From: Nitrobacter winogradskyi Nb-255
GTDB taxonomy: Bacteria > Pseudomonadota > Alphaproteobacteria > Rhizobiales > Xanthobacteraceae
Assembly: GCF_000012725.1 (NCBI RefSeq)
Contig: NC_007406.1
Location: forward strand, 1,206,001 to 1,270,000
Direction: 5' to 3'
DNA length: 64,000 nt
The notes under the pieces are model-generated. The model saw nothing but the letters and a program-made list of their open reading frames with translations, was not told the origin of the DNA and made no database searches. This document shows, piece after piece, positions 18,098 through 26,376 of this stretch (its first letter is position 1; each line of letters opens with the position of its first letter). A program made the position numbers and the translations under genes.

Positions 18098-18508
18098 TTG
18101 GAAAAGCTGAAGAACTACAGGCCTTCTGAGAAAGAGCCTTTCATGAACGAGCGCCAGCGCGAATATTTCCGCGCCAAGCTGCTGGCATGGAAGGACGAGA
18201 TTCTTCGCGAATCGAAGGTGACGCTGCAGACTCTTCAAGAAGAAAACGTCAACCTTCCCGACCTTGCCGATCGCGCGTCCTCGGAGACCGACCGCGCTAT
18301 CGAGCTGCGCGCCCGTGACCGGCAGCGAAAGCTGATCTCGAAAATCGACGCCGCCTTGCAGCGGATCGAGGACAACACCTATGGCTATTGCGAGGAAACG
18401 GGCGAGCCGATTTCATTGAAGCGGCTCGAGGCGCGCCCGATCGCGACGCTTTCCGTCGAAGCCCAGGAGCGTCACGAGAAGCGGGAAAAGATCTATCGGG
18501 ACGAATAG
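18098..18508 (+). CDS. dksA: RNA polymerase-binding transcription factor DksA
   Basis: A 136-residue DksA/TraR-family protein. The coiled coil (residues about 20-90) carries the acidic tip D-L-A-D-R-A-S-S-E-T-D-R; the C-terminal globular part has Y-G-Y-C-E-E-T-G-E-P-I, where only one cysteine of the usual four-cysteine zinc finger remains, as is common in alphaproteobacteria. It binds in the RNA polymerase secondary channel with ppGpp to adjust rRNA and amino-acid promoters. The start is TTG 18098, with AGGA a few bases upstream; ATG 18143 is an internal alternative that would drop about 15 conserved residues. Monocistronic. Confidence 0.9.
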   Translation: MEKLKNYRPSEKEPFMNERQREYFRAKLLAWKDEILRESKVTLQTLQEENVNLPDLADRASSETDRAIELRARDRQRKLISKIDAALQRIEDNTYGYCEETGEPISLKRLEARPIATLSVEAQERHEKREKIYRDE

Positions 18509-18564
18509 GGCGGCTGCTCCGGCGCGGGGTCGCGGCCTCTATAGCGTTTTCGTCGCTGGTTGAA

Positions 18565-18900
18565 TCAGAATCGTGCGGCGCTCCGCGGAGCGGCGGCCCA
18601 GGGCCGCCGCAGACGCATCGAGATGCCGCCGTGAGGCGGCGGATCGTCGTCGCCGCCGTCAAGACGGCGCAGCGCGGCTAGGATGTCGGCGAGCCGGATG
18701 GGGCGACCCATGCCGGGGATATCGCGCAGGGCGGGACAGGATTCGACAGCGAACATGTCGGATGCCCAGGAGGACAGGATGATGCGCTTCTCCTGCGTGC
18801 TGAGTTGATCATCGCTCAAAACCTCATCCGGAGATGCGTAGTGCGCAGCCGGATGGAATAAAGGTTCGAGGCAGGTGGAGTTCGTGTTGGCGTTCGTCAT
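18565..18900 (-). CDS. Small conserved protein of unknown function next to the Hsp20 genes
   Basis: A 111-residue soluble protein starting at ATG 18900 with GGGAG 7 bases upstream. The recognisable block is D-D-Q-L-S-T-Q-E-K-R-I-I-L-S-S-W-A-S-D (residues 30-48), found in many small hypothetical proteins of this bacterial group, followed by a D-I-L-A-A-L-R-R-L-D region. The last 15 residues are Arg/Ala-rich. It is third in the minus-strand order after two Hsp20 genes, 83 bases downstream of the second, and may be part of the heat-shock transcript. Confidence 0.7.
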   Translation of the reverse strand: MTNANTNSTCLEPLFHPAAHYASPDEVLSDDQLSTQEKRIILSSWASDMFAVESCPALRDIPGMGRPIRLADILAALRRLDGGDDDPPPHGGISMRLRRPWAAAPRSAARF

Positions 18901-18983
18901 TGCTAATCTCCCTTTACGCTCCTTTCCGGGATAGCTTGCCTTGAAGGACGCTGGGCAGCGGAGCGCGCCGCCGCCCGTGGTCG

Positions 18984-19472
18984 TTATTGCGTACTGATCG
19001 CGATGCGCTTGACGCCTGCGCGCGGGTTCGCCGACTTCGGCAGCGAGATCGTCAGAACGCCATTCCTGAATGACGCCTCGGCCTTGTCCTCATCGACATC
19101 ATCAAGAGGAATTTGGCGCTGGAACGAGCCGTAGTAGCGCTCGGTGACGTATTTGCCTCCGTTGGCGCGCTCGTTCTTCTTCTCGCCGCGAATGGTCAGC
19201 GTTCCGTTGGCGATTTCGACCTGCACGTCCTTCTCCGTCATGCCCGGCAGTTCGGCCGAGACCGTGACTGCTTTGTCCGTTTCACCAAGCTCGATCCTGG
19301 GCCAGCCGAAGCGGCCCTCCATGAGCGGTGTTTGACCGGGCTCAAAACTGCGAAAGACATCGTCGAACAGGCGGTTCATCTCGCGGTGCAAGGTCATGAA
19401 AGGGTCATAGCTCGCGCGCGCCGAGGTGACCTCCTGATTTCTCGACCAGGGAATAAGATCACGGATTGCCAT
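18984..19472 (-). CDS. Hsp20-family small heat-shock protein (class with long N-terminal arm)
   Basis: A 162-residue small heat-shock protein. The N-terminal arm (M-A-I-R-D-L-I-P-W-S-R) is followed by F-M-T-L-H-R-E-M-N-R-L-F-D-D-V-F, and the alpha-crystallin domain spans about residues 55-150 with V-S-A-E-L-P-G-M and F-R-N-G-V-L-T-I-S-L-P-K. It holds unfolding proteins in a refoldable state. ATG 19472 has GGAGAG directly upstream. It is 82 bases downstream of the second Hsp20 gene and probably shares its promoter. Confidence 0.93.
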   Translation of the reverse strand: MAIRDLIPWSRNQEVTSARASYDPFMTLHREMNRLFDDVFRSFEPGQTPLMEGRFGWPRIELGETDKAVTVSAELPGMTEKDVQVEIANGTLTIRGEKKNERANGGKYVTERYYGSFQRQIPLDDVDEDKAEASFRNGVLTISLPKSANPRAGVKRIAISTQ

Positions 19473-19554
19473 GGTTCTCTCCTTCCTCGTGCTGGTTGAG
19501 GAAACGCGGACATGCCGAACCGCGCACCGCGTTCCGTCGAACCTCGATCGGGCG

Positions 19555-20013
19555 TCAGGCTGCTTTCTTCTGCTCGATCTGCGATGAGGGTGCTCCGTTC
19601 GCGATGCTGATTCTGCGCGGCTTCATGGCTTCTGGCACTTCGCGCAGCAGGTCGACGATGAGCAGGCCGTCGCGGAACGAGGCTTCTTTCACCTGGACGT
19701 AATCGGCCAGATTGAAAACGCGCCGGAACGGACGCGCGGCGATGCCCTGATACAGATACGCGCGGCGGCCATCCTCCGGCTTCCTGCCTTCGATGGTCAG
19801 CGTGTTCTGCTCGGCCGTCACCGTTATGTCGTCGACGCCAAAGCCCGCGACGGCGAGGGTGATCCGATAGTGATCTTCGCCGGAACGTTCGATGTTGTAG
19901 GGGGGATAATTTTCCTCGGCCGCCTGGTGCGTCGTGCTGCCGACGAAGTCAGCCAGGTGATCGAAGCCGATAGTGGAGCGCCAGAGCGGCGCGAAGTCCA
20001 GGGTTGTCCTCAT
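19555..20013 (-). CDS. Hsp20-family small heat-shock protein, IbpA type
   Basis: A 152-residue class A small heat-shock protein: M-R-T-T-L-D-F-A-P-L-W-R-S-T-I-G-F-D start, then Y-P-P-Y-N-I-E-R-S-G-E-D-H-Y-R-I-T-L-A-V-A-G-F and the alpha-crystallin domain ending F-R-D-G-L-L-I-V-D-L. Bradyrhizobial homologues are controlled by ROSE RNA thermometers. ATG 20013 is fixed by GGAGGA upstream, which sits inside the predicted thermometer hairpin; a longer reading from 20103 runs through that leader and is not credible. Confidence 0.93.
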   Translation of the reverse strand: MRTTLDFAPLWRSTIGFDHLADFVGSTTHQAAEENYPPYNIERSGEDHYRITLAVAGFGVDDITVTAEQNTLTIEGRKPEDGRRAYLYQGIAARPFRRVFNLADYVQVKEASFRDGLLIVDLLREVPEAMKPRRISIANGAPSSQIEQKKAA

Positions 20014-20105
20014 AGCCAAGTCCTCCAAAGAGCAAGATGGATACGAAGGGAGCCGCCAGGAGTATCGCCTGGAAGCTCGCGCCGGACCCGGTATCGAAGG
20101 CATCC
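20014..20105 (-). ncRNA. ROSE-type RNA thermometer in the leader of the Hsp20 operon
   Basis: Reading the minus strand, the leader ends C-T-T-G-C-T-C-T-T-T-G-G-A-G-G-A-C-T-T-G before the ATG, so TTGCT can pair with the ribosome site GGAGGA, the defining feature of ROSE elements, melting at high temperature. Two further hairpins lie upstream: CCAGG/CCTGG around 20055-20075 and GCCGGA/TCCGGC around 20080-20110. The arrangement (several hairpins, last one hiding the ribosome site, IbpA-type gene behind) matches the ROSE design in rhizobia. Confidence 0.8.
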
Positions 20106-20116
20106 GGCACAGAACG

Positions 20117-20144
20117 ACCTAGAAAAGCAAAAAACCATTTCAAG
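20117..20144 (-). promoter_or_regulatory. RpoH-like promoter of the Hsp20 operon
   Basis: On the minus strand CTTGAA (20139-20144) and CTAGGT (20117-20122) are separated by 16 bases, close to alphaproteobacterial sigma-32 promoters (CTTGAA, then CYATAT-like). It is placed just upstream of the ROSE-like leader. Confidence 0.5.
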
Positions 20145-20193
20145 AGGTGGGGGAGAAAAAATCGGCGCGGCGGCTCACGGGCGGTCTGTTAAA

Positions 20194-20306
20194 TCAGACT
20201 CTATAGCGTTTTCGAGCGAAGTGGAATCCGGTTCGCGTAAAGAAAACGCGTCAAATCAAAAGGCTAGAGTCGTTCACCGCTTCCATGACGCAATGAACGA
20301 CTCTAG
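20194..20306. repeat. Dispersed repeat (module 1) joined to a 13-bp palindrome
   Basis: Module 1 lies at about 20200-20262. It is followed by a perfect inverted repeat CTAGAGTCGTTCA (20264-20276) and its complement (20294-20306), whose outer CTAG gives the stop codon of the patatin gene. The two may together end converging transcripts. Confidence 0.85.
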
Positions 20307-22168
20307 CGAAACATCTTCCGCTGCTCGTCGCTCATGCCCGCCAGCATCTCCCTCGCCTGGCTGTAGCCGGCGGCCACCACCTCTTCGAAGCGACTCCAGT
20401 CGAGCAGGCGACCGTCGGAGATCCGCGGCCGGAACAACAGGTCGGTGAACTTTCCCATCTCCTTCTGTTTGGAGATCGACGTGATGAAGGACGATCGCAG
20501 CATCGTCTCGGGCACGCTCGGCAGACGGTAGCGCCGCTTCGCGCGCGGCCTTAGTTTGTCGCGCAGCAAGGTGAGCGTCCCCGGCACATCGTCAATGTCG
20601 AACAACTGCTCGCGGTCAACCGAGAGGTCGACGCCGATGATGCGGCCCGCGCCGAGCCGGGCCATCACGTCGACCGGGAAATTGTTGAACGTGCTGCCGT
20701 CGTACATCATGTGTCCGCCGACGAAGACCGGCGGCAGCGCGCCGGGAATCGCATAGCTTGCGCCGACGTTGCGGGTAAGGTCGCCTCGCTGAAGGACAGC
20801 TTCGCTGCCGGTCGAAAAGTCTGATGCGATGGTGAAGAAGGTGGTCCAGCAATCCTCGCTGTCGATCGCGTCCCGGCCGGTGGCGTCGCGCACGGCCTGC
20901 GTCATCGCGCTTCGCGTGCGTGCACCCTTGATCAGCGACACCAGCGGAATGAAGTTGTAGTCGCCGGTGACGTTGCCTCTCGGATGTTCGAGGAACGCCT
21001 TTCGGACGGCGGCCGTGACTTCCTCCGCGCTGCGCCCGAGCGCCAGCACCATTCCCATGACCGCGCCGATGGAGCTGCCGCCCAGCATGTCGACGGGAAT
21101 GCCTGCCTCTTCCAGCGCCTTGATGACGCCGACATGAGCGAAGCCGCGCGCGCCTCCGCCCGACAGCACGAGCCCGATGGCCCGCCCTGATACGATGCGA
21201 GCGAGGCGGCGCATGTCGGCGGGCAGTTCCGGACGAATGTGGAAGTGCCGCGCGTCCGGTCGCGCGTTCAGCCAATGCGCGGTGCTGGTGGGAATTCTCG
21301 TATCAGCCCGGTGCAGCAGGACCAGCGTCTGCCGCGCGATCGAGATGGGAGCGGCCGGCGAAAGGCACGCACGCTCCACAGCCGAGAGGCCGGGATCGCG
21401 GCCGGCGTTGGCAAGCAGCAGCACCTCGTCGGCATGACGAAGGCAAAACCGGGTCCATGCGGTGTCGCCTCCGTCGGCGGCAAGGTATACCGCGCGGTTC
21501 CGAGCCTCGATGTCGTCGATATAGCCGGCGAGCGCGTCGTTGCGTTTTCCCGGCGCTTGATCCTGAGCGCCGAAGTGGCTGGCGACGTCATCTTTGGTGA
21601 CGACTGCCACCGGCCCGGCCTCGGCGGCTTGCGCGTTGCGCAGGCTTCGCGCGAAACCGGCTGCATCCGGCCCGGAAGTGATCGGCAGTATGCAGATCTT
21701 GACCGGCACCAGAGGCGCCTGCCGCTCGCGTTCGCGCTGACGGAAACGCCGGATCACGGCCCGCATCATCGACATCTCGATTTCCGGGTGCTGCAGGATC
21801 GTCCGCTCGATCATCGCGCGGGTCACCTTGACCAGAAGCGTATCGCGCACCGCCACGACGGTCGCCGAGCGCGGCTCGCCGGTGAACAGCGCAAGCTCGC
21901 CTATGGTTTCGCCGCGCCCGATCTCTCCGAGAATTTTTCGCGCGCCGGATTCGGTCTCCGAGAACGCGTGAAGCCGTCCCGACAGGATGAAGTACACGTC
22001 GTTACTGATGTCGCCCTGGCGCAGCAGGATCGCGCCGGAGACCAGATCGACATACTCGGCCACGGAACGGATGGTGTGCAGGATCTCTGCGTTGTCGGAC
22101 GCGAAGTAGTCGCGAAGCACGGTCTGGAGCAGCGCGTCGCGTTGCTGAAGATCGGGATCGGATTTCAA
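20303..22168 (-). CDS. Cyclic-nucleotide-binding domain fused to patatin-like phospholipase
   Basis: A 621-residue protein of the NTE/RssA-like group. Residues about 25-145 form a cNMP-binding beta-roll with G-E-I-G-R-G-E-T-I-G-E-L-A-L-F-T-G-E-P-R-S-A-T at the ligand pocket. A linker of about 180 residues leads to a patatin domain with oxyanion motif G-G-G-A-R-G (337-342), nucleophile serine 366 in G-S-S-I-G, and the dyad aspartate in Y-D-G-S-T-F-N. It is expected to hydrolyse membrane lipid esters, gated by a nucleotide or acting constitutively. The start is TTG 22168, supported by AGGAG 8 bases upstream. The TAG stop lies in a palindromic repeat. Monocistronic. Confidence 0.88.
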   Translation of the reverse strand: MKSDPDLQQRDALLQTVLRDYFASDNAEILHTIRSVAEYVDLVSGAILLRQGDISNDVYFILSGRLHAFSETESGARKILGEIGRGETIGELALFTGEPRSATVVAVRDTLLVKVTRAMIERTILQHPEIEMSMMRAVIRRFRQRERERQAPLVPVKICILPITSGPDAAGFARSLRNAQAAEAGPVAVVTKDDVASHFGAQDQAPGKRNDALAGYIDDIEARNRAVYLAADGGDTAWTRFCLRHADEVLLLANAGRDPGLSAVERACLSPAAPISIARQTLVLLHRADTRIPTSTAHWLNARPDARHFHIRPELPADMRRLARIVSGRAIGLVLSGGGARGFAHVGVIKALEEAGIPVDMLGGSSIGAVMGMVLALGRSAEEVTAAVRKAFLEHPRGNVTGDYNFIPLVSLIKGARTRSAMTQAVRDATGRDAIDSEDCWTTFFTIASDFSTGSEAVLQRGDLTRNVGASYAIPGALPPVFVGGHMMYDGSTFNNFPVDVMARLGAGRIIGVDLSVDREQLFDIDDVPGTLTLLRDKLRPRAKRRYRLPSVPETMLRSSFITSISKQKEMGKFTDLLFRPRISDGRLLDWSRFEEVVAAGYSQAREMLAGMSDEQRKMFR

Positions 22169-22283
22169 TACCGCAACTCCTGTGGGTTCGGTTCAAGCAT
22201 TGCATCCCGTTGCGGCAAAAGCTCCTGCAAAATCATTCCGGCGTTCGTTTGCCGGGTCGCGGCAATGTGGAACGAATGCGAAT

Positions 22284-22577
22284 CTAGTCGCGCCCGACCC
22301 AGCCGGGAAATCCCGGCGCGGTTGGGCTATCGCCTTTCAGGCCGCTCGGCAGGGCGCCGGTGCCGATGGTTCCAGGCCGCGACGTGTTCGGCACGCCGGG
22401 CTGATTGATCACGCCGGTGTCGACGAGCGGTAGCCGCTGAGGAGGCATCGGCGTTACGACGGGCGCCCAAGGCATGAACATGTAGACAGGGCGGTGCCGA
22501 TGGCGCGCCTGCGCCGTATCGGACAAGCCGATCAGGCAGACGGCGACGACAAGCAGGACGTGGACGGCGAGGTTCAT
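22284..22577 (-). CDS. Small exported protein of unknown function
   Basis: A 97-residue protein with a Sec signal peptide (M-N-L-A-V-H-V-L-L-V-V-A-V-C-L-I-G-L, cleavage after A-Q-A). The mature part is His/Arg/Pro-rich at its start (R-H-R-H-R-P-V-Y-M-F-M-P-W) and otherwise Gly/Pro-rich with no predicted fold. ATG 22577 is chosen because the signal peptide starts there; a reading from 22649 adds 24 residues ahead of it. No operon partner. Confidence 0.65.
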   Translation of the reverse strand: MNLAVHVLLVVAVCLIGLSDTAQARHRHRPVYMFMPWAPVVTPMPPQRLPLVDTGVINQPGVPNTSRPGTIGTGALPSGLKGDSPTAPGFPGWVGRD

Positions 22578-22713
22578 GGACGCTCCCGCGATCTCCGATT
22601 GCGGAACATCACGGATATATAGCCATCGAATTCGCCGCGCGCAGATCAATATGCATCACATTTCGCTGTCCCTCGGCGACGGGTGCTTGATCATCTGCAT
22701 CGTCAAATAGACA

Positions 22714-22744
22714 CGGCCTCCGGCAGGGGAGACGCCGGAGGCCG
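22714..22744 (-). terminator. Strong hairpin downstream of flgH
   Basis: CGGCCTCCGGC (22714-22724) and its exact complement (22734-22744) enclose a 9-base loop. On the minus strand it lies 86 bases past the flgH stop and is followed by TGTCTATTTG, a weak T-rich tract. A second hairpin (CCCGGCG/CGCCGGG) sits just upstream at about 22749-22773. Together they probably end the flgF-G-A-H transcript. Confidence 0.65.
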
Positions 22745-22829
22745 CATCCCCGGCGGTGCGCGGCATCGCCGGGTCGTCGCCGTCTCGCGCCTGGGTTCGC
22801 GATCCGGCGGGGAGCTTCGGGATCATGTT

Positions 22830-23588
22830 CTAGAATGGCAGCAGCACGTCCATGACTTGTTGACCATAGCGCGGCTGCTGAACGTCGGTGATCTGCCCAC
22901 GCCCGCCGTAGGCGATGCGGGCCTGCGCGATCTTGCTTGAATCGATGGTGTTGTCGCTTTGGATATCCTCGGGCCGTACGATGCCGGCGACGATCAGTTC
23001 GCGGATCTCGAAGTTGACGCGGATCTCCTGCTTGCCCTCGACCACGAGGTTGCCGTTCGGCAGCACTTGCGTGACGACCGTGGCGACGCTGGTCTGCAGG
23101 TTCTCCTGACGTTGCACCAAGCCCTTGCCATCGCTCAGCGATTCGGAATCGGTTGTCAGCAGCCGGCCGGGAAGAACCTTCTGCGCGGTCCCGCCCAATA
23201 GTTTGGAGCCGGCGAAATCAGCGATGCCCGAATCGTCCTTGCTGACGCGGCTGCGCTGGGTCTGGTTGGCGATGTTGGCCCTGTCGGTGAAGTTCACCGT
23301 CACGGTCAGGAGGTCGCCGACCCGCGCGGCGCGCTGGTCCCTGAAGAACGCGCGTGAACCGTTCCGCCATAGTGAGTTGGCGTTGTAGGACACCGTCTCC
23401 GGCTTCGGCATCGGCATCTGCACAGGCTTGTATCCGGGCTGCGTGGTCGGATTGTCGATCGCGGTCAGCTTGGGTGACTCGCCTATCTGCGACAGGCGAT
23501 CGATCGACGAGCAGCCGCTGGCGAGGCCGGCGGCCGCCAGCAACGTGCCGGTCAGAACGATGCGATTGAGGGACGCGAGCTTCAACAT
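22830..23588 (-). CDS. flgH: Flagellar L-ring lipoprotein FlgH
   Basis: A 252-residue outer-membrane lipoprotein. The signal peptide ends in the lipobox L-A-S-G-C with acylated cysteine 26. The mature protein has L-W-R-N-G-S-R-A-F-F-R-D-Q-R-A-A-R-V-G-D-L-L-T-V-T-V, the FlgH core, and ends G-Q-Q-V-M-D-V-L-L-P-F, typical of the family. It forms the outer ring around the rod. It begins 5 bases after the flgA stop. Its TAG stop (22830-22832) coincides with a fragment of a dispersed repeat. Confidence 0.96.
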   Translation of the reverse strand: MLKLASLNRIVLTGTLLAAAGLASGCSSIDRLSQIGESPKLTAIDNPTTQPGYKPVQMPMPKPETVSYNANSLWRNGSRAFFRDQRAARVGDLLTVTVNFTDRANIANQTQRSRVSKDDSGIADFAGSKLLGGTAQKVLPGRLLTTDSESLSDGKGLVQRQENLQTSVATVVTQVLPNGNLVVEGKQEIRVNFEIRELIVAGIVRPEDIQSDNTIDSSKIAQARIAYGGRGQITDVQQPRYGQQVMDVLLPF

Positions 23589-23593
23589 GAAGG

Positions 23594-24706
23594 TTACTCG
23601 GTTTTCGAGGATGCGGGCGCGTTGCTCCCGGCGGAGAACGAGGCTGTCGTCTCCACCGCCGGCTCGACGCTCGCCAGCCTGTGTGGGACGACCGGCGCGG
23701 CGGGCGACACCGACACCTGGCCGCGACCGACCACGACACCGGATATGGTGCGGTTCGATTGCAGATTGAGAACGCTGACGACGTCCCCTTCCGTGCCGGA
23801 CTCGGTCGCCTTGCCGCGTACCGTGAGATAGATCCCCGCGGTCTGATAGATCAGGGTCACCGCCTGGTCGCGTTGCACGAGATCCGGCCTGGTCAGGTCG
23901 ATGCCGTGCAGCGCCTGACCGGCGCGCATCTGCCGCCGCGTCTGCATCCCGACGACGTGGTCGCGGCTCGCCGGATTGTTGCCGACCTCGGCCCTGGGAC
24001 GACGCTCGATGACGATGTCGGACGATTTCAGCAGCGTGTTGCGGTCGACGTCGCGAGCCAGCACGGCGGCTTCGACAGTCTCCACGGCTGTTCCGGTGAA
24101 GCGGAGGCGGGTCGGCGCCGCGCCGGAGTCGTTTCCGACCTCAAGCGTGACATCAAAGCGGCCGCTGCGCGGGTCGAACCGGGTGACCAGCGGAGTGACC
24201 GCGCCGTTGTTCGCGGCATCGAGATGGATCGCCTTGAGGTCTTTATCGAAAGTCAGCAGCAGATCCCGGGCGTCGCCAAGCCCGTTGCGGTGTTCGAGCG
24301 CGACCGCGATCTGCAATTCGACGTCGTCGGGATCGAGGGTTCGTGCGAGCCGCGTCACAGCGACGTTGCCGATGCCGTGAGTCTCGACGCCGATCACCTG
24401 ATGCGCGCGGAGAACGTCGAGCAACTGGGCGGCCGGCAGGGTACCGGTGGTGCCGGGATCTGGAGCGCGATAGATCGCGATCTGCGCTGCGTCGCCGGCG
24501 TTATCGACGAGGTCGCCGATCCGCACCATTTTGTCGGTAACGTCGACACGGCCGCGAAGCACGGGAGCCGGAATGGCGGCAGCGGTCCGGAACGCGCTCG
24601 CAAGATCGGCGCGGCGCGCAGCCGCGTCATTGCCCGCCAGCACCGGGGCGGGCGCCGCCAGCAGCGCGCCGGCGACGACGGCGACGAGGAGGGGGCGGAC
24701 GGCCAT
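23594..24706 (-). CDS. flgA: Flagellar P-ring chaperone FlgA (long alphaproteobacterial form)
   Basis: A 370-residue periplasmic protein. ATG 24706 starts a signal peptide (A-V-R-P-L-L-V-A-V-V-A-G-A-L-L, cleavage near V-L-A). The C-terminal 140 residues match FlgA: two SAF-type halves with V-L-A-R-D-V-D-R-N-T-L-L-K-S-S-D-I and R-Q-M-R-A-G-Q-A-L, then Q-A-V-T-L-I-Y-Q-T-A-G-I-Y-L-T-V. The N-terminal 200 residues are an extension relative to the enteric protein but usual in this group. FlgA assists FlgI polymerisation. An upstream start at 24736 would read into a dispersed repeat. Confidence 0.9.
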   Translation of the reverse strand: MAVRPLLVAVVAGALLAAPAPVLAGNDAAARRADLASAFRTAAAIPAPVLRGRVDVTDKMVRIGDLVDNAGDAAQIAIYRAPDPGTTGTLPAAQLLDVLRAHQVIGVETHGIGNVAVTRLARTLDPDDVELQIAVALEHRNGLGDARDLLLTFDKDLKAIHLDAANNGAVTPLVTRFDPRSGRFDVTLEVGNDSGAAPTRLRFTGTAVETVEAAVLARDVDRNTLLKSSDIVIERRPRAEVGNNPASRDHVVGMQTRRQMRAGQALHGIDLTRPDLVQRDQAVTLIYQTAGIYLTVRGKATESGTEGDVVSVLNLQSNRTISGVVVGRGQVSVSPAAPVVPHRLASVEPAVETTASFSAGSNAPASSKTE

Positions 24707-24730
24707 GATCAGCTTCTCTTCTTTTTTACC

Positions 24731-24778
24731 GGGCATGATCTTGTCCAGCTAGTTTTCACTTCTCGGATCATGCTCTAG
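24731..24778 (-). repeat. Dispersed repeat, module 3, between flgG and flgA
   Basis: GGGCATGATC (24731-24740) to GATCATGCTC (24766-24775), with the inner part more diverged than at 14551-14600. The terminal CTAG overlaps the flgG stop codon. It separates flgG from flgA inside an otherwise compact minus-strand cluster. Confidence 0.8.
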
Positions 24779-25563
24779 CGGAACAGTGCGGCTGCGGATT
24801 GCAGCATCTGATCGGCGGCGCTGATGACCTTGGCGTTCATCTCGTAGGCGCGTTGCGCGGCGATCAGGTCGGAGATTTCCGACACCACCTCGACATTGGC
24901 CTGCTCGAGGTTCGACTGCTGCATGTCGCCGAAGCCGTCGAGATTGGCGATGCCGTCCTGGAAAGGACCGGAGGCGGGCGTCTCCTTGAAGTTGTTGTCG
25001 CCGACCGGCTGCAGGCCCGCTTTGTTGATGAAGCGGGTGAGGCCGATCTGGCCGAGCACGGTCGGAGTGGTCTGCCCCGGCAGCGTCACCGAGACCTGGC
25101 CCTGCGCGTTGATGGTGATGCCCGCGGAGTTCTGCGGGATCGTGATCGTCGGCTGCACCGGATTGCCCTGCGCATTGACGATGCGGCCCATGTTGTCCAT
25201 CTGGAACGTGCCGTCGCGCGTGTACTGAAAGGTGCCGTCCGGCATCTGGATCTTGAAGAAGCCCTCGCCGCGAATGGCGATGTCGAGATCGTTGCCGGTC
25301 TGCGACAGCGTGCCTTGACTCATCTGCCGCGGCGTTCCGACAGTTTTCACGCCGCCGCCGAGATCGATGCCGACGGGCATGATGGTGCCCTGAGTTGACG
25401 CCTGCGCGCCGACGCGACGGACGTGATCGTAGATCAGATCCTGAAACGCGGCCCGTTGCTTCTTGTAACCGGTGGTGCGCAGGTTCGCGATGTTGTTGGA
25501 GATGACCTGGACGTTCAGTTCCTGGGCCGCCATTCCGGTCGCGGCAGTGTAAAGAGCGCGCAT
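24775..25563 (-). CDS. flgG: Flagellar distal rod protein FlgG
   Basis: A 262-residue rod protein, the usual FlgG length. M-R-A-L-Y-T-A-A-T-G-M-A-A-Q-E-L-N-V-Q-V-I-S-N-N-I-A-N at the N-terminus, T-T-G-Y-K, the F-F-K-I-Q-M-P-D-G loop and the C-terminal Q-R-A-Y-E-M-N-A-K-V-I-S are diagnostic. It builds the distal rod that passes through the P and L rings. It follows flgF by 13 bases. The TAG stop is provided by the end of the repeat at 24731-24778. Confidence 0.97.
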   Translation of the reverse strand: MRALYTAATGMAAQELNVQVISNNIANLRTTGYKKQRAAFQDLIYDHVRRVGAQASTQGTIMPVGIDLGGGVKTVGTPRQMSQGTLSQTGNDLDIAIRGEGFFKIQMPDGTFQYTRDGTFQMDNMGRIVNAQGNPVQPTITIPQNSAGITINAQGQVSVTLPGQTTPTVLGQIGLTRFINKAGLQPVGDNNFKETPASGPFQDGIANLDGFGDMQQSNLEQANVEVVSEISDLIAAQRAYEMNAKVISAADQMLQSAAALFR

Positions 25564-25576
25564 GATTTGAAGTTCC

Positions 25577-26344
25577 TTATGCTGGAACGTCGGCGAGTTT
25601 TTCGATGGCGGATCGTTGCAGGTCGCTTTGCTGCTGCAACAGCGTCGCCATCTGCGTGTAGGCGCGGGACACCTCGACCAGGCGGCTCATTTCGGTCACC
25701 GCATTGACGTTGGAGCGCTCGATGAAGCCCTGATTGATCCGCGCCTGCGTATCCTGCCGGGCGAAGTTGCCTTCGCCCGCGGCGTAGAGGTTGGAGCCTT
25801 CCTTGACCAGCCTTTGGACCTGCGGGAAGGAGACCAGCCGCAGCCTGCCGCGGATTGCGTTGGTCGCGTTGTTGATGCCCTCGATCACGGTCACGGTGCC
25901 GTCATCGGAGATCGTGATGTTGCGGTCGGTCTGCTGAAACCTGATCGGGCCGTTGGAGCCGAGCACCGGATGGCCGCCGGCCGTCACCAGCTGTCCCTGC
26001 GCATTGATCTGCAATCCGCCGTCGCGAGTGTAGCGCTCGCCGTTCGGCGTCTGCACCACCAGGAACGCGTTGCCGTCGATGGCCACATCGAGCGGGTTCT
26101 TGGTCTGCTCGGTCGGGCCGCCGGCGAAGTCGTGGAAGGTGGCGCGGTCCTGCACGAAGCTTAAGCGGCGGTCGCGGCCGACGAAGTTGTCTTCGTGCGC
26201 GCCAGGCATCAGATATTCGTTGAACAGCGAATGGTCGGCCTTGTAACCGTTGGTGGTGACGTTAGCGACGTTGTTCGCGATGACATCCATCTGTCGTTCG
26301 AGCATCATCTGCCGCGACAGTCCGATGAGGAGGGTGTTCTCCAT
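25577..26344 (-). CDS. flgF: Flagellar proximal rod protein FlgF
   Basis: A 255-residue rod protein. M-E-N-T-L-L-I-G-L-S-R-Q-M-M-L-E-R-Q-M-D-V-I-A-N-N-V-A-N at the start, T-T-N-G-Y-K, then V-S-R-A-Y-T-Q-M near the C-terminus, as in FlgF of this group. ATG 26344 is set by GGGGAG 8 bases upstream; a reading from 26398 passes through a sequence with direct repeats. It heads the minus-strand flgF-flgG-flgA-flgH cluster. Confidence 0.94.
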   Translation of the reverse strand: MENTLLIGLSRQMMLERQMDVIANNVANVTTNGYKADHSLFNEYLMPGAHEDNFVGRDRRLSFVQDRATFHDFAGGPTEQTKNPLDVAIDGNAFLVVQTPNGERYTRDGGLQINAQGQLVTAGGHPVLGSNGPIRFQQTDRNITISDDGTVTVIEGINNATNAIRGRLRLVSFPQVQRLVKEGSNLYAAGEGNFARQDTQARINQGFIERSNVNAVTEMSRLVEVSRAYTQMATLLQQQSDLQRSAIEKLADVPA

Positions 26345-26376
26345 CGGTGGTTCTCCCCTTGAGGATCCGTGAGGAA

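Noticed and set aside
22239-22408. Plus-strand continuation of a long frame opposite the patatin gene (21239-22408)
   Set aside because: Composition is that of an antisense shadow (Arg, Gly, His) and there is no ribosome site; the patatin gene explains the region.
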